Assembly: GCA_947088345.1 (NCBI GenBank)
Contig: CAMUGE010000012.1
Coordinates: 1 to 58,822 of the forward strand
Source: an uncultured Roseburia sp.
GTDB taxonomy: Bacteria > Bacillota > Clostridia > Lachnospirales > Lachnospiraceae
Reading direction: 5' to 3'
Length of the DNA stretch: 58,822 bases
This document shows, piece after piece, positions 26,401 through 36,454 of this stretch. Both the position numbers and the translations under genes were made by a program. Every line of letters begins with the position of its first letter. Position 1 is the first letter of the stretch. The notes below the pieces were generated by a model, which was given only the letters and a program-made list of their open reading frames with translations, made no database searches and was not told the DNA's origin.

Positions 26401-26948
26401 TGGCCAGGGAGCATCCCCAAAAAAACGCGAAACCGGCGGGTATTTTTTACTATCATGTCACAAATCCAATGGTTGACGGAAGCGGCGCAGAGTCGGAAGA
26501 AGAGATACGACAGGCAGTGCTTGAACAATTAAAATTAAACGGAATGGTTAACGAGGACGAATCGGTTTATCGCGCGATGGACGAATCGTTTTCGGGAAGT
26601 TCTTCGGTGATTCCCGTTGCGGAGAAAACGGACGGTTCTCTGAAAGCTGCGTCAAAGACGCTGAATGCAGAGGAATTTCAAATGGTTTCCGCTTATGTCA
26701 ACGAAGTGATCAAAAAGACAGGCCGTCAGATCTTTCATGGCGTCTCGTCTGTGCGTCCGTATCTGTTGGACGGAAAGAGCGGATGCGATTACTGTCCGTA
26801 TCATACGGTATGCGGGTTTGATGCGCGGCTGCCGGGCTATGAATATAATCGCCTGAAACAGTTCGGAAACGAAGAAGTGTTAGAATCCATGCGGGGAGGT
26901 ACGGCAGATGGGAATGTCATGGACGCCGGAACAAAAACAGGTCATTGA
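23466..26948 (+). CDS. addB: ATP-dependent helicase/nuclease subunit B
   Basis: Nuclease and Chi-recognition partner of AddA in double-strand break resection. The 1160 residues start with Walker A GNSGSGKSGKL. A RecB-type nuclease domain lies near the C-terminus (VKIIDYKSGSTSF), with iron-sulfur cysteines split between FAACAFSHYL and GCDYCPYHTVCGFD. AGGAGAG precedes ATG 23466. The gene overlaps addA by 41 bp. Confidence 0.95.
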   Translation: MSLQFVFGNSGSGKSGKLYESILRRAGEHPDQNFIILVPEQFTMQTQRELVERQKNHAIMNVDVLSFARLAYRVFDELGKQELVVLEETGKNLVLRKVAEQKKNELTVLRGSLNKMGYISEIKSLISELTQYNISPDLLNDFLKENAVGEALLLKMQDILVIYRGFREYLQGNYITSEEVLSLLADVAAESALIRDSVIVCDEFTGFTPIQNRLLQKLFLLAKEVIVSVTIDVREDFYRSRGIHELFALSKKTVRTLMKMAREVLVEVKDPVILKPSGEQRFAGAPELFFMEQNLFRVTKRAWEEETKQIRLYAAKNPRVELTFAAKEITRLIQQNGYLYRDIAVVTGDVPQYANYVPEIFGQYKIPYFIDQTRSILFHPFIELIRAALEVIEYDFSYESVFRFLRCGMASIFVSEETGETIIDEDDIDRLENYVLAKGIRGRKRWSRIFTPIAKDADTEEMLCLNRIRKAVVLTFEPLVEAFLPSGKGERKTVAEQTYALYRFLCSLHAQQNLKKKELSFEADGNPAKAKEYAQIYRIVMDLLDKITSLLGDEIIPVREFGDILDAGLEAAKVGIIPPGNDRVTIGDIERTRLNHIKILFFVGVNDGIVPKSGGAGGIISQFEREKIKEQQLELAPGAREKVFIQKFYLYLNLTKPSDALYVTYAKTDADGKALRPSYLISALIKLFPKLCVAQLAKEEQAGDILTPENALQFFIEGLQKKEFTGAWAALAGWYFSSEEYAAKAGWLIDAACTVYKGEPIGRAVTRALYGTVLENSVTRLERFAACAFSHYLAYGLLLKERQLLSFASVDMGNIYHDVLERFANRIQESEYTWFDLPKELQERWVEECMEESVLSEENTGAFEEARNRYLLGRMKETLKQTVWALIAQIQKGKFVPRNFEIAFSRENKLSAIHFNLSEEEKMHLRGRIDRIDTYETDDAVYVKIIDYKSGSTSFSLLNLYYGLQLQLVVYLNAAIELVAREHPQKNAKPAGIFYYHVTNPMVDGSGAESEEEIRQAVLEQLKLNGMVNEDESVYRAMDESFSGSSSVIPVAEKTDGSLKAASKTLNAEEFQMVSAYVNEVIKKTGRQIFHGVSSVRPYLLDGKSGCDYCPYHTVCGFDARLPGYEYNRLKQFGNEEVLESMRGGTADGNVMDAGTKTGH

Positions 26949-29900
26949 ACTACGCGGGCGCAATATTCTGGTATCGGCTGCCGCCGGTTCAGGCAAGACG
27001 GCCGTATTGGTTCAGCGTATTATAAATATTATCACGGATCGGGAAAAACCGGTTGACATCGACCGGCTTTTGATTGTCACATTTACCAACGCGGCTGCTG
27101 CAGAGATGCGGGAACGCATCGGCGCGGCAATTGAGCGCGCGCTGGAAGAAAATCCGCAGAATGAGCATCTGATGCGTCAGCTTACGCTGATTCACAATGC
27201 GCAGATTACAACGATTGACAGTTTCTGTCTGTATGTGATACGCAACTATTTTTATGAGATCGGTCTGGAACCAAATTTTCGGATTGCAGACGAGGGCGAA
27301 TTAAAATTATTAAAAGAAGATGTTTTAAAGGAACTGTTGGAGCAAAATTATGAGGAAAGCCGGACCGAATTTCTTTCGTTTGTGGAAAATTATGCTTTTG
27401 GGCGAAATGACGAGGCGCTTGGCGGGATGATTCTCTCGCTGTATGAATTTTCCAGAAGCTATCCGTGGCCGGATGAATGGCTTTTGGGATGTGCGGACGG
27501 ATACCATATTACAACAGAGGATGAGTTTTCCGGCGCGCCTTTCCTTGAACAGCTTGCAGAAACAATACGATCCTGCGCCGCAGATCTGGTTTCGCTCATG
27601 GAGCGGGCGGTGATTTTGTGCGAGGGCGACGGGCCGTCGATGTACGAAAAAACGATACGGGACGATCTGGATCAGTATCGGCATATTGCAGGACAGCAGA
27701 CGTTCCGGGGGCTGTATGAATCGATTTATGCGCTGAAGTACGCAAGAATGCCGTCAAGCCGCGGGTTTGACGGGGATGCAGCAAAGCTGGAACTGGTGAA
27801 ATCACTGCGCAATACGGCAAAAGACACTGTAAAAAAAATAAAAGCACAGTATTTTTACTGCCCCATGGAACAGATGATTGAAAATATTAAGAAGACAGAG
27901 CCGATGGCGAAAGAACTGGTGCGTCTTTCAACTTGTTTTTCGGAGCTGTTTGCCGAAAAAAAACGGCGAAAAAATCTGGTCGATTTTCATGATCTTGAGC
28001 ATTTTGCACTTGACATTTTAGTGGATCGGAAGACAAAGGAACCAAAGAAAGCGGCGGAAGAATTTCGAGACGCATATGAAGAAATTATGATTGACGAATA
28101 CCAGGACAGCAACTATGTGCAGGAGACGCTGCTGCGCGCCGTATCGCGGGAAGCGCGCGGGAGCAATAATATTTTTATGGTGGGCGACGTCAAGCAGAGT
28201 ATCTACCGGTTTCGTCTTGCCAGGCCGGAGCTGTTTATGGAGAAGTACGATACCTACACGACGCAGGAGAGTGACAGACAGCGCATAGATCTGCACAGAA
28301 ACTTTCGAAGCCGCAGAGAAGCGCTTACATTTACAAATGATATCTTTTACAGGATTATGCAAAAAGATCTGGGAAATGTTGCCTATGACGATCAGGCGGC
28401 GCTTTATCCCGGAGCGGAATTTCCGGATCTTGCTGACAATATGGCGGCGGCAGAAGTGCTGCTTACGGATTCCGGCGAGGAGTTATTTGCACAAAGCGGT
28501 TTTGAAGATAAACGTATGCTTGAGGCTAAAATGATATCGCAGCGAATCAGGCGATTAAGGGACGAACACCTTGTCGCTGACAGGGAAACAGGGAAATTAC
28601 GTCCTGTCCGGTATTCGGACATTGTAATTCTTCTGCGCAGCTTAAGCGGATGGGCAGATGTGATTGCGTCTGTTTTAAATGCGGATGGAATCCCGGCGCA
28701 TTCGGTGTCGTCAACCGGTTATTTTTCCTCAGTCGAGGTACAGACTGTTCTCTCGATGCTTCGCATCTTAGACAATCCCAGACAGGATATACCGCTTGCC
28801 GCAGTGCTGCGCTCGCCGATTGCGGGGATGAGCGACGAGGAGCTTGCAAAGATACGTCTGACTGACCGGGAGTGCAGTTTTCACGAATGCGTTCTGAAAA
28901 AATGCAGACTGCTTTCGGAACAGACAGGCGAAATGGAACCGTATGAACAGAAACTTTTTCGGTTTTTCCGAATGTATCAGAATATGCGAAAAGCTGTGCC
29001 GGATACGCCGGTGCATGAACTGATCGAGATTTTGCTCAAAGAGACAGGGTATGGCAGTTACGCAGCTGCGATGCCGGCCGGAAAACGGCGTCAGGCAAAT
29101 CTTTTTATGCTGGTCGAGAAAGCGAGCGCATATGAAAATACAAGCTATAAAGGCCTGTTTCATTTTGTGCGCTATATCGACGAATTGCAGAAATATGATA
29201 TTGATTTTGGGGAGGCCGATCTGTCAGGCGAAAATGAGGATGTTGTGCGTATTATGAGTATCCATAAGAGCAAAGGCCTGGAATTTCCGGTTGTATTTGT
29301 ATCCGGGATGGGAAAGCAGTTTAACAGGCAGGATACGAAAAGCCGCCTGATCCTTCATCCGGAACATGGGATAGGCCTTGACTGTATCGACGGCGCCCGC
29401 CGTTTAAGAACGCCGACCATTGTAAAGAAAGCGCTGGCCAGGCAGATCGAACTGGAAAATACCGGAGAGGAACTGCGCGTTCTCTACGTCGCTTTCACAC
29501 GTGCGAAAGAAAAGCTGATCGTAACGGCGGACAGAAAAGACGCGCAGTCATTTTTGGAAAAAGAAAAGGAATACGCGCTTTTGACCGGTTGGCAGGGTGC
29601 GCTTTCTTATCTTTTGCGCGCGGGAGCAGCGGGATATCTGGACTGGATCATACCTGCCGTCTGTTCCTACGGTGAAAAATATCAGGTTCGCTTTGTGCCT
29701 GCGGCGGAGCTTGTGACCGGGGAAATCGGCATACAGGCGAAAGAGGCGTTTGAGAAAGAGAACTGCTTTCACGCTGTCTCCAATGCAGACGAAGAGGACA
29801 GGAAAAAATTTGACGATATCTTTTCCTTTCGTTATCCCAATGAAGCGCAGATTAGCAAAAAGAACAAATATTCCGTCTCCGAGTTAAAACACCGCTCAAT

Positions 29901-30558
29901 GCGGCAGCTGGCGCAGCAGGAAGAAGAGGAACTGTATCCGGTATTTTCCGAGGAGGATATCATTCCGTATATTCCGGCGTTCGCCCGACGGAAAGAGGGT
30001 ATGGAGGAGGCGGCGAATATTGGCGCGCTGCGAGGCACGGCGGTGCACCGCGTGATGGAATGCTACCGGTTTGATTTGCCGGATACGCCGGCAGAACAGA
30101 TAGAAGCCATGTTAAAGTCAGGAAAGATTACAAAGGAGACAAAAGAGCTTGTTATCCCCGGACAAATTGAAAAATTTTTGCGTTCCGATCTCGCCAGGCG
30201 TATGGGCGCCGCGGAAGCGGCGGGAAGACTTTATCGTGAGAAGCCGTTTGTTATGGGATTTCGCGGGGAAGAACTGGCAAGATTTGGTTTTGGAGACTGC
30301 ACAGAACAAAAATGCGGCGATCTGACGCTGATACAGGGAATTATCGACGCATTCTGGCTGGAGGAGGACGGGATTGTGCTGCTTGATTACAAAACAGACC
30401 ATGTAGATAGTGCAAAACAGTTAAAAGACCGGTACGGAGCCCAGCTCATGCTCTACGGGGAGGCGCTGAACCGTATTTTTGCGCAGGACGGCAAAGATAC
30501 TCTTCGGGTGAAAGAATGTCTGTTGTACTCGTTTCGGCTGGGAGAAGCGGTCAGATAA
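26908..30558 (+). CDS. addA: ATP-dependent helicase/nuclease subunit A
   Basis: UvrD-like superfamily 1A helicase with a C-terminal nuclease, 1216 residues. Motif I is VSAAAGSGKTAVLV, motif II IDEYQDSN, motif III GDVKQSIYRFRLA. The later helicase motifs include IMSIHKSKGLEFP and LRVLYVAFTRAKEKLI. The nuclease motif is VLLDYKTDHVD. GGGAGG lies seven bases before ATG 26908, inside addB. Together AddA and AddB replace RecBCD in Firmicutes. Confidence 0.96.
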   Translation: MGMSWTPEQKQVIELRGRNILVSAAAGSGKTAVLVQRIINIITDREKPVDIDRLLIVTFTNAAAAEMRERIGAAIERALEENPQNEHLMRQLTLIHNAQITTIDSFCLYVIRNYFYEIGLEPNFRIADEGELKLLKEDVLKELLEQNYEESRTEFLSFVENYAFGRNDEALGGMILSLYEFSRSYPWPDEWLLGCADGYHITTEDEFSGAPFLEQLAETIRSCAADLVSLMERAVILCEGDGPSMYEKTIRDDLDQYRHIAGQQTFRGLYESIYALKYARMPSSRGFDGDAAKLELVKSLRNTAKDTVKKIKAQYFYCPMEQMIENIKKTEPMAKELVRLSTCFSELFAEKKRRKNLVDFHDLEHFALDILVDRKTKEPKKAAEEFRDAYEEIMIDEYQDSNYVQETLLRAVSREARGSNNIFMVGDVKQSIYRFRLARPELFMEKYDTYTTQESDRQRIDLHRNFRSRREALTFTNDIFYRIMQKDLGNVAYDDQAALYPGAEFPDLADNMAAAEVLLTDSGEELFAQSGFEDKRMLEAKMISQRIRRLRDEHLVADRETGKLRPVRYSDIVILLRSLSGWADVIASVLNADGIPAHSVSSTGYFSSVEVQTVLSMLRILDNPRQDIPLAAVLRSPIAGMSDEELAKIRLTDRECSFHECVLKKCRLLSEQTGEMEPYEQKLFRFFRMYQNMRKAVPDTPVHELIEILLKETGYGSYAAAMPAGKRRQANLFMLVEKASAYENTSYKGLFHFVRYIDELQKYDIDFGEADLSGENEDVVRIMSIHKSKGLEFPVVFVSGMGKQFNRQDTKSRLILHPEHGIGLDCIDGARRLRTPTIVKKALARQIELENTGEELRVLYVAFTRAKEKLIVTADRKDAQSFLEKEKEYALLTGWQGALSYLLRAGAAGYLDWIIPAVCSYGEKYQVRFVPAAELVTGEIGIQAKEAFEKENCFHAVSNADEEDRKKFDDIFSFRYPNEAQISKKNKYSVSELKHRSMRQLAQQEEEELYPVFSEEDIIPYIPAFARRKEGMEEAANIGALRGTAVHRVMECYRFDLPDTPAEQIEAMLKSGKITKETKELVIPGQIEKFLRSDLARRMGAAEAAGRLYREKPFVMGFRGEELARFGFGDCTEQKCGDLTLIQGIIDAFWLEEDGIVLLDYKTDHVDSAKQLKDRYGAQLMLYGEALNRIFAQDGKDTLRVKECLLYSFRLGEAVR

Positions 30559-30597
30559 CACAAGATTGGAATTGGAGAAAATTATAACGCCCCAAGG

Positions 30598-30626
30598 TTG
30601 ACTAATTTGTCCGTTACGTATAAAAT
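30598..30626 (+). promoter_or_regulatory. hisS-aspS promoter
   Basis: TTGACT (30598-30603), 17 bp, TAAAAT (30621-30626). The -10 lies in an inverted repeat ACGTAT-AAA-ATACGT, a possible operator. No T-box features are seen in the leader. Confidence 0.6.
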
Positions 30627-30673
30627 ACGTTTTATGAGTAATGATCCAAAATGAATCGACGGAGGAAGTAAAG

Positions 30674-31939
30674 ATGGCACTTGGCAAAAAACCTGTCAAC
30701 GGCATGAAAGATATTCTGCCGGACGAGATGCAGATACGCGATTACGTACAGCAGGTGATCAAAGATACATACCGCAGTTTTGGTTTTACCCCGATTGAGA
30801 CGCCCTGTATGGAGAATATTGCGAATCTGACCGGCAGGCAGGGCGGAGAAAACGAAAAACTGATCTTTAAAATTTTGAAACGCGGGGAGAAATTAAAACT
30901 GCAGGAAGCAGAGGAGGAAGCGGATCTGGTTGACTTCGGAATGCGTTACGACCTGACCGTACCGCTTGTGCGCTATTATGCAAATCATGCGAACGATCTG
31001 CCAAATCCATTTAAAGCGCTGCAGATGGGAAACGTGTGGAGAGCCGAACGACCGCAGAAAGGCCGCTACCGTCAGTTTATGCAGTGTGACATTGACATTA
31101 TCGGAGAACCCGGCAATCTGGCGGAGATTGAGCTGATTCTTGCGACGACGGAAACAATCGGCAAGCTCGGGTTCCATAATTTTGAGATACGCATCAATGA
31201 CAGGCGCGTCTTAAAAGCGATGGCATTGTACGCCGGATTTACCGAGGAATCCTGTGACGCGGTCTTTATCATTTTAGACAAGATGGATAAGATCGGTGTG
31301 GACGGCGTTTCGGCTGAATTAAAACAGGAGAGCTTTCCGGCGGAAGTTGTGGAGCGGTACCTTTCTCTGTTTAAAGGCATAGAGGAAGCAGAAAATGGGC
31401 TTTTCTATCTTGCAAAAACATTAGACGGTTACTTGGAGCCTGCAGTAAAGCAAAACCTTGAGGAGATCATAGAGAGCGTAGGGGCCGCAAAGACCGCAGA
31501 TTTTAAAATTGTGTTTGATCCGACGCTTGTGCGCGGGATGAGTTATTATACAGGTACAATCTTTGAGATTGCCATGCCGGAGTTTGGCGCAGCCTGCGGC
31601 GGAGGCGGCCGTTATGACAGAATGGTGGGCAGGTTTACCGGAACGGATGTGCCGGCGTGCGGCTTTTCGATTGGTTTTGAGCGAATTATTTTACTGCTGC
31701 TGGAGAACGGATATCGGATTCCAAACCAAAAACCAAAGGCGGCGTATCTGATCGAGAAAGGCTATCCAGCGGCGGGGCTGGCTGAGGTCATCTCGAAAGC
31801 CCAGATGGAGCGCGCAGCCGGAAAACAGGTGCTTGTAGTCAGGATGAATAAGAATAAAAAATTTCAGAAAGAAAAGCTTGCGGCAGAAGGATATGAGGAG
31901 ATCACGGAATTTTTTGCCGACAGGGCGCAAGTGTTTTGA
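30674..31939 (+). CDS. hisS: Histidyl-tRNA synthetase (archaeal/eukaryote-like type)
   Basis: Class II synthetase charging tRNA-His, 421 residues. The core is clear: PVNGMKDILPDE, RYDLTVPLVRY (motif 2 region), RAERPQKGRYRQFMQCDID and the histidine-A motif SYYTGTIFEI. The block EIRINDRRVLKAM resembles eukaryotic and archaeal enzymes, where most bacteria have a NSLG-type block. ATG 30674 is chosen for GGAGGAAG seven bases upstream; the frame is open to 30641. aspS follows after 24 bp, a classic pairing. Confidence 0.92.
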   Translation: MALGKKPVNGMKDILPDEMQIRDYVQQVIKDTYRSFGFTPIETPCMENIANLTGRQGGENEKLIFKILKRGEKLKLQEAEEEADLVDFGMRYDLTVPLVRYYANHANDLPNPFKALQMGNVWRAERPQKGRYRQFMQCDIDIIGEPGNLAEIELILATTETIGKLGFHNFEIRINDRRVLKAMALYAGFTEESCDAVFIILDKMDKIGVDGVSAELKQESFPAEVVERYLSLFKGIEEAENGLFYLAKTLDGYLEPAVKQNLEEIIESVGAAKTADFKIVFDPTLVRGMSYYTGTIFEIAMPEFGAACGGGGRYDRMVGRFTGTDVPACGFSIGFERIILLLLENGYRIPNQKPKAAYLIEKGYPAAGLAEVISKAQMERAAGKQVLVVRMNKNKKFQKEKLAAEGYEEITEFFADRAQVF

Positions 31940-31963
31940 TCAAATAGAAACAAGGAGGGATTT

Positions 31964-33745
31964 ATGGCAGAATCAATGAGAGGCCTGCACCGAAGCCACC
32001 GATGTACGGAGGTTTCGTCCGGGCAAATCGGCCAGACTGTGACTGTGATGGGATGGGTACAAAAGAGGAGGAACCTGGGAAGTCTGATCTTTATTGATTT
32101 AAGAGACCGCTCCGGCATCCTGCAGCTGGTATTTAGTGAGGAGAGCGCGGGAGAGGAGGGCTACCGGAAAGCCGGAAGCCTTCGCAGTGAATTTGTGATT
32201 GCCGTTTCCGGAACCGTACAGAAGCGGTCGGCAGCCGTCAATGAAAATTTAAAGACCGGCGATATTGAGGTGATTGCACAGGATTTGCGCATTCTTTCCG
32301 AATCTGAGACACCGCCGTTTCAGATAGAGGAAAACAGCCAGACGAAAGACGAAGTGCGGTTAAAATACCGCTATCTTGATTTAAGGAGACCGGATATTCA
32401 GAAAAATCTGATGCTGCGCAGCAAAGTTGCATATCTGATGCGGGATTTTATGATGCGCGAGGGATTTCTGGAAATCGAGACGCCGATGCTTTGCAAGTCC
32501 ACGCCGGAGGGGGCCAGAGATTATCTGGTGCCAAGCCGTGTGCATACCGGACATTTTTACGCGCTTCCGCAGTCGCCGCAGCTGTACAAACAGCTTCTGA
32601 TGTGTTCCGGCTATGACAGATATTTTCAGATTGCGCGGTGTTTCCGTGATGAGGATTTGCGCGCGGACCGTCAGCCGGAATTTACACAGGCCGATATGGA
32701 GCTGGCCTTTGTGGATGTGGACGATGTCATTGATGTCAATGAGCGTCTGCTCCAATATGTATTTCAGGAGACCGTTGGCGTTTCTATTTCGCTGCCGCTG
32801 CCAAGGATGCCGTGGCAGGAGGCAATGGACCGTTTCGGTTCTGATAAGCCGGACACGCGATTTGGCATGGAATTAAAAGATGTGTCAAAGACAGTAAAAA
32901 ACTGTGCTTTTTCTGTATTTACGGGCGCGCTGGCAGAGGGCGGTTCTGTCCGCGGCATCAATGTCAAAGGACAGGCTAAAATGCCGCGTAAGAAAATTGA
33001 CAGGCTGGTAGAATTTGCAAAAGGCTATGGTGCGAAAGGCCTTGCATACCTTGCGGTCAATGAGGACGGCACATATAAATCGTCGTTTGCCAAATTTATG
33101 TCGGAGGAAGAATTAAAAGCGCTTGTCCGCGCCATGGAGGGCGACAGCAACGACCTGTTGTTATTTGCGGCAGATAAAAATAAAATTGTCTGGAACGTAC
33201 TCGGCGCGCTTCGCTTAGAGCTTGCAAAGGAACTAAATCTGTTCGATGAAAACCAGTATAATTTCCTTTGGATTACAGAGTTTCCTCTGCTTGAGTGGTC
33301 AGACGAAGAAAATCGCTTTATGGCGATGCATCATCCGTTTACGATGCCAATGGAAGAGGATTGGGAGCATGTGGACAGCGATCCCGGATCGGTACGCGCA
33401 AAAGCCTACGACATTGTGTTAAACGGTACTGAACTGGGAGGCGGTTCGGTGCGTATTCACCAGAACGATGTTCAGGAAAAAATGTTTGAAGTGCTTGGAT
33501 TTTCAAAAGAACGGGCACAGGAGCAGTTTGGATTCCTTCTCGATGCATTTCGCTACGGTGTGCCGCCGCATGCAGGCCTTGCATACGGGTTGGATCGGCT
33601 TGTGATGCATATGGTGCATGCCGATTCCATTCGCGATGTCATTGCATTCCCGAAAGTAAAAGACGCATCCTGTCTGATGACGCAGGCGCCGGGGCTTGTA
33701 GATGACAAACAGCTCGAAGAACTTGGAATTACTGTTTCTGAGTGA
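31964..33745 (+). CDS. aspS: Aspartyl-tRNA synthetase
   Basis: Class IIb synthetase of the bacterial type, 593 residues. It has an N-terminal OB anticodon domain (VTVMGWVQKRRNLGSLIFID), motif 2 (FRDEDLRADRQPEFTQADME), a bacterial GAD insertion (about 290-410, including GDSNDLLLFAADK) and motif 3 GLAYGLDRLVMHM. AAGGAGGG precedes ATG 31964. I cannot tell from the sequence whether it is discriminating or also charges tRNA-Asn. Confidence 0.95.
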   Translation: MAESMRGLHRSHRCTEVSSGQIGQTVTVMGWVQKRRNLGSLIFIDLRDRSGILQLVFSEESAGEEGYRKAGSLRSEFVIAVSGTVQKRSAAVNENLKTGDIEVIAQDLRILSESETPPFQIEENSQTKDEVRLKYRYLDLRRPDIQKNLMLRSKVAYLMRDFMMREGFLEIETPMLCKSTPEGARDYLVPSRVHTGHFYALPQSPQLYKQLLMCSGYDRYFQIARCFRDEDLRADRQPEFTQADMELAFVDVDDVIDVNERLLQYVFQETVGVSISLPLPRMPWQEAMDRFGSDKPDTRFGMELKDVSKTVKNCAFSVFTGALAEGGSVRGINVKGQAKMPRKKIDRLVEFAKGYGAKGLAYLAVNEDGTYKSSFAKFMSEEELKALVRAMEGDSNDLLLFAADKNKIVWNVLGALRLELAKELNLFDENQYNFLWITEFPLLEWSDEENRFMAMHHPFTMPMEEDWEHVDSDPGSVRAKAYDIVLNGTELGGGSVRIHQNDVQEKMFEVLGFSKERAQEQFGFLLDAFRYGVPPHAGLAYGLDRLVMHMVHADSIRDVIAFPKVKDASCLMTQAPGLVDDKQLEELGITVSE

Positions 33746-33784
33746 CAGGTAAAATAAAAAATTCATAGGTTACAGAGGTGAAAA

Positions 33785-35440
33785 ATGAACCAGTCAAAGA
33801 ACAAAAAAATGAGGCATCTTGGAACAAAAGTCAATCTGCTTGTGATTGCGCTGTTGGCTGTCAGCATGGCAATGGTAGTCGTTGTCTGCGTTACAATGTT
33901 TTATCGTCTGACAATGAAACTTCTTCAGGAAGAGTGTGTAAACGGAACCAAAGTGCTTGAATATGAGCTTAACAATTATACCGGGCCCGATGACAAGACA
34001 CAGCTGCTGGACGATCTGAAACAGAAGATGAACTGTGAGTTTACGATTTTTAAAGGCAATACACGCGTTTACACGACGATTATACAGGACGGGGAACGTG
34101 TAGTCGGGACAGCGCTTTCAGACAGGCTGACAAAGATTATCATAGAACAGGGAGAGTCCTATGTCGGTGAGGCCCATATTCTGGGAACGGATCATCTTTG
34201 TTCTTATGTTCCGACTCTGGACGAAAACGGTCAGGTGAACGGTTTGATTTTTGCCGGAATTTCAATGGAATCTGCGCACGACCAAATTAATACCACCATT
34301 TTTGTTTCCTGTGCGGCAGGCGTTGTTATGGTGCTGATCAGTACGATCTTACTGTCGCTTTTTATCAGCAATGCAGTTTCCAAACCGCTTAAAAAACTGA
34401 CCATTCTTGCGCAGACAATGGAGCGCGGGGAACTCGGACTGAATGAGGACACAAATCTGCGGATTGATGTACGATCCAATGACGAGGTCGGGTATCTTGC
34501 CGAGATATTTGGCGCTACGATCGCCCGGCTGAAAGGGTATATAGGAGAGATTTCCCATATTTTGGCCTCCATTTCCGAGGGAAATCTCGGCGTGGAGACA
34601 AAACAGCAGTATGTAGGGGATTTTTTGTCAATCAAGGAATCTTTAGACAGTATTCTTGATAAATTAAATTCAACAATGGAGCAGATTGTAGAAAGCGCAT
34701 CTTTTGTTTCAAACGGCTCCGAGCAGATGGCAATCGGCGCACAGAGTTTGAGTCAGGGTGCAGTAGAGCAGGCCAGCACCATAGAGAATTTTGAAAGAGT
34801 AATCGGTGATATAGCCGGACAGGTGGAGGAAACAGCAGGGAAAGTAGCGCAGGCGAATGATCAGATTGATCTGGTAAGCGGCCAGATTATGGAGAGCAAC
34901 CGCAAGATGCATGAGATGATTGATGCGATGCGTGAGATTGACACAAACTCAAATGAAATTGAAAAGATTATCAAGACAATTGAAAATATTGCGTTCCAGA
35001 CAAATATACTTGCATTAAATGCTGCGGTTGAGGCAACAAGGGCCGGAGAAGCGGGAAAAGGTTTTGCTGTTGTAGCTTCTGAAGTGCGCAGTCTCGCAGA
35101 GCAGAGTTCCGAGGCGTCCAGATCCACTGCGGAACTGATCGGCCGTTCCATACAGTCAGTAAAACATGGAACGCAGATTGCAAACGAGACGGCGGAACAG
35201 TTGCAGGCTGTCGTTAGCGGTGCACAGGAGATTGTGGAAAAAACCGATTGGATCGCAAAGGCGTCGAACGTCCAGGCGGAATCTGTCTCTCATATACAAG
35301 AACAGATCGGACAGATCTCCTGCGTAGTTCAGACAAACTCCGCGACCGCGCAGCAGAGCGCGGCGACCAGCGAGGAGTTAAGTTCGCAGGCAGGACTGCT
35401 GAAAGCAATGACGGATATGTTCCGGTTAAAACGACGATAA
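33785..35440 (+). CDS. Methyl-accepting chemotaxis protein with single-Cache sensor
   Basis: A 551-residue membrane receptor. Two membrane helices (about residues 18-42 and 177-202) flank a periplasmic-side single Cache domain (sCache_3-like, including VIGTALSDR-type and AGISMESA segments). A HAMP domain follows ([20 protein letters not shown]), then a signalling coiled coil whose tip is [20 protein letters not shown]. The ligand is unknown. AGAGGTG lies six bases before the ATG. It leads a tight four-gene run with a lipoprotein, a response regulator and a sensor kinase; no flagellar or che genes are in view. Confidence 0.9.
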   Translation: MNQSKNKKMRHLGTKVNLLVIALLAVSMAMVVVVCVTMFYRLTMKLLQEECVNGTKVLEYELNNYTGPDDKTQLLDDLKQKMNCEFTIFKGNTRVYTTIIQDGERVVGTALSDRLTKIIIEQGESYVGEAHILGTDHLCSYVPTLDENGQVNGLIFAGISMESAHDQINTTIFVSCAAGVVMVLISTILLSLFISNAVSKPLKKLTILAQTMERGELGLNEDTNLRIDVRSNDEVGYLAEIFGATIARLKGYIGEISHILASISEGNLGVETKQQYVGDFLSIKESLDSILDKLNSTMEQIVESASFVSNGSEQMAIGAQSLSQGAVEQASTIENFERVIGDIAGQVEETAGKVAQANDQIDLVSGQIMESNRKMHEMIDAMREIDTNSNEIEKIIKTIENIAFQTNILALNAAVEATRAGEAGKGFAVVASEVRSLAEQSSEASRSTAELIGRSIQSVKHGTQIANETAEQLQAVVSGAQEIVEKTDWIAKASNVQAESVSHIQEQIGQISCVVQTNSATAQQSAATSEELSSQAGLLKAMTDMFRLKRR

Positions 35441-35458
35441 AAGAGAGGATAATTTACA

Positions 35459-36445
35459 ATGAAAAAATTTGCTGCAATTTTAACGGCAGTTGTTTTATGT
35501 CTTGGTCTTTCGTCCTGTCAGGGAATTACGGCTTCAAAAAAATTATCTCCGGTTGAGGTTGTCAATACATTTATGGAGGCTTTTCAACAGGGAAATTACG
35601 AAGGAATAAAACCGTATATCAGTGCGGACAATCCGCTGCATTTGTTTTTTGCTGGTATTGATGAGACAAAAGGCGGCGATTTGTCGGCTGCATACCAGAC
35701 GCTGTATGAAAAATTAAAGACAGTCACTTTCACTGCGGAAGCAGTGGAAGGTGAGGAGACATGGGGCGCAGTCAACGTCACGCTCTCTGTACCGGATTTT
35801 TCAGAGGAGCTGCATACGGCGATGGCAGAGGCGCTTGTGGAACAGGTAGAAAACAGTTCTACTGCTTTTCACGATATGCCGTCCTGGATCTCGACTGCCG
35901 TGCAGAGTGAGAAAACAGCCGGCCAGGAGACCATGAAAATTTATGTGGGGAACAGGGACGGCGCTGAAGTGATGGATACCAATACGAACCGCGACTTTTT
36001 TGAGATGCTTTGCGGCGGATTGGAGCCGTATCTTGATGCAAGCATGACGACCTGTACGTTTCCGGAAGGCGATGTATGGGAGATTGCAGCACACGGTGAC
36101 GAAATTGTAGCTATGATCAATACACAGAAACTGGAAGCCGGGGCAGAGTATAGTGCGGAGGAACTGGAGGCATTTGCACCGTTTTATATAGAACAGTATA
36201 ACGGCATGGACGGCGTTACCGCAAATGCCAAAGTGCAGGACGGTGTTTTGCTGACAGCGTTCGGTGTAGATATGGCGAATGCCAGTACAACTGCTCTGGA
36301 GAATATGGGGATCATCAGCGACCGCATAACGTCAGGCAGTATGGGATGGCTTAGTCTGGACAGTACCATCAAAGGTTTTGAAAGCGACGGCGCAGAATGT
36401 GTGACGGAATATTTTAAGACGATGGAGACAGAACAAGAAGAGTAA
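35459..36445 (+). CDS. Lipoprotein with N-terminal DUF4878/DUF5105-like domain
   Basis: A 328-residue lipoprotein: signal MKKFAAILTAVVLCLG and lipobox LSSC with Cys at about residue 20. The mature N-terminus (PVEVVNTFMEAFQQGNYEGI) resembles the small NTF2-like DUF4878/DUF5105 domains of Firmicute lipoproteins. The C-terminal half is acidic and unrecognised. It lies 18 bp after the chemoreceptor and 9 bp before the response regulator, so it may be an outer-surface sensor or target of that two-component pair. This link is inferred from position only. Confidence 0.7.
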   Translation: MKKFAAILTAVVLCLGLSSCQGITASKKLSPVEVVNTFMEAFQQGNYEGIKPYISADNPLHLFFAGIDETKGGDLSAAYQTLYEKLKTVTFTAEAVEGEETWGAVNVTLSVPDFSEELHTAMAEALVEQVENSSTAFHDMPSWISTAVQSEKTAGQETMKIYVGNRDGAEVMDTNTNRDFFEMLCGGLEPYLDASMTTCTFPEGDVWEIAAHGDEIVAMINTQKLEAGAEYSAEELEAFAPFYIEQYNGMDGVTANAKVQDGVLLTAFGVDMANASTTALENMGIISDRITSGSMGWLSLDSTIKGFESDGAECVTEYFKTMETEQEE

Positions 36446-36454
36446 ACGCGTCAA

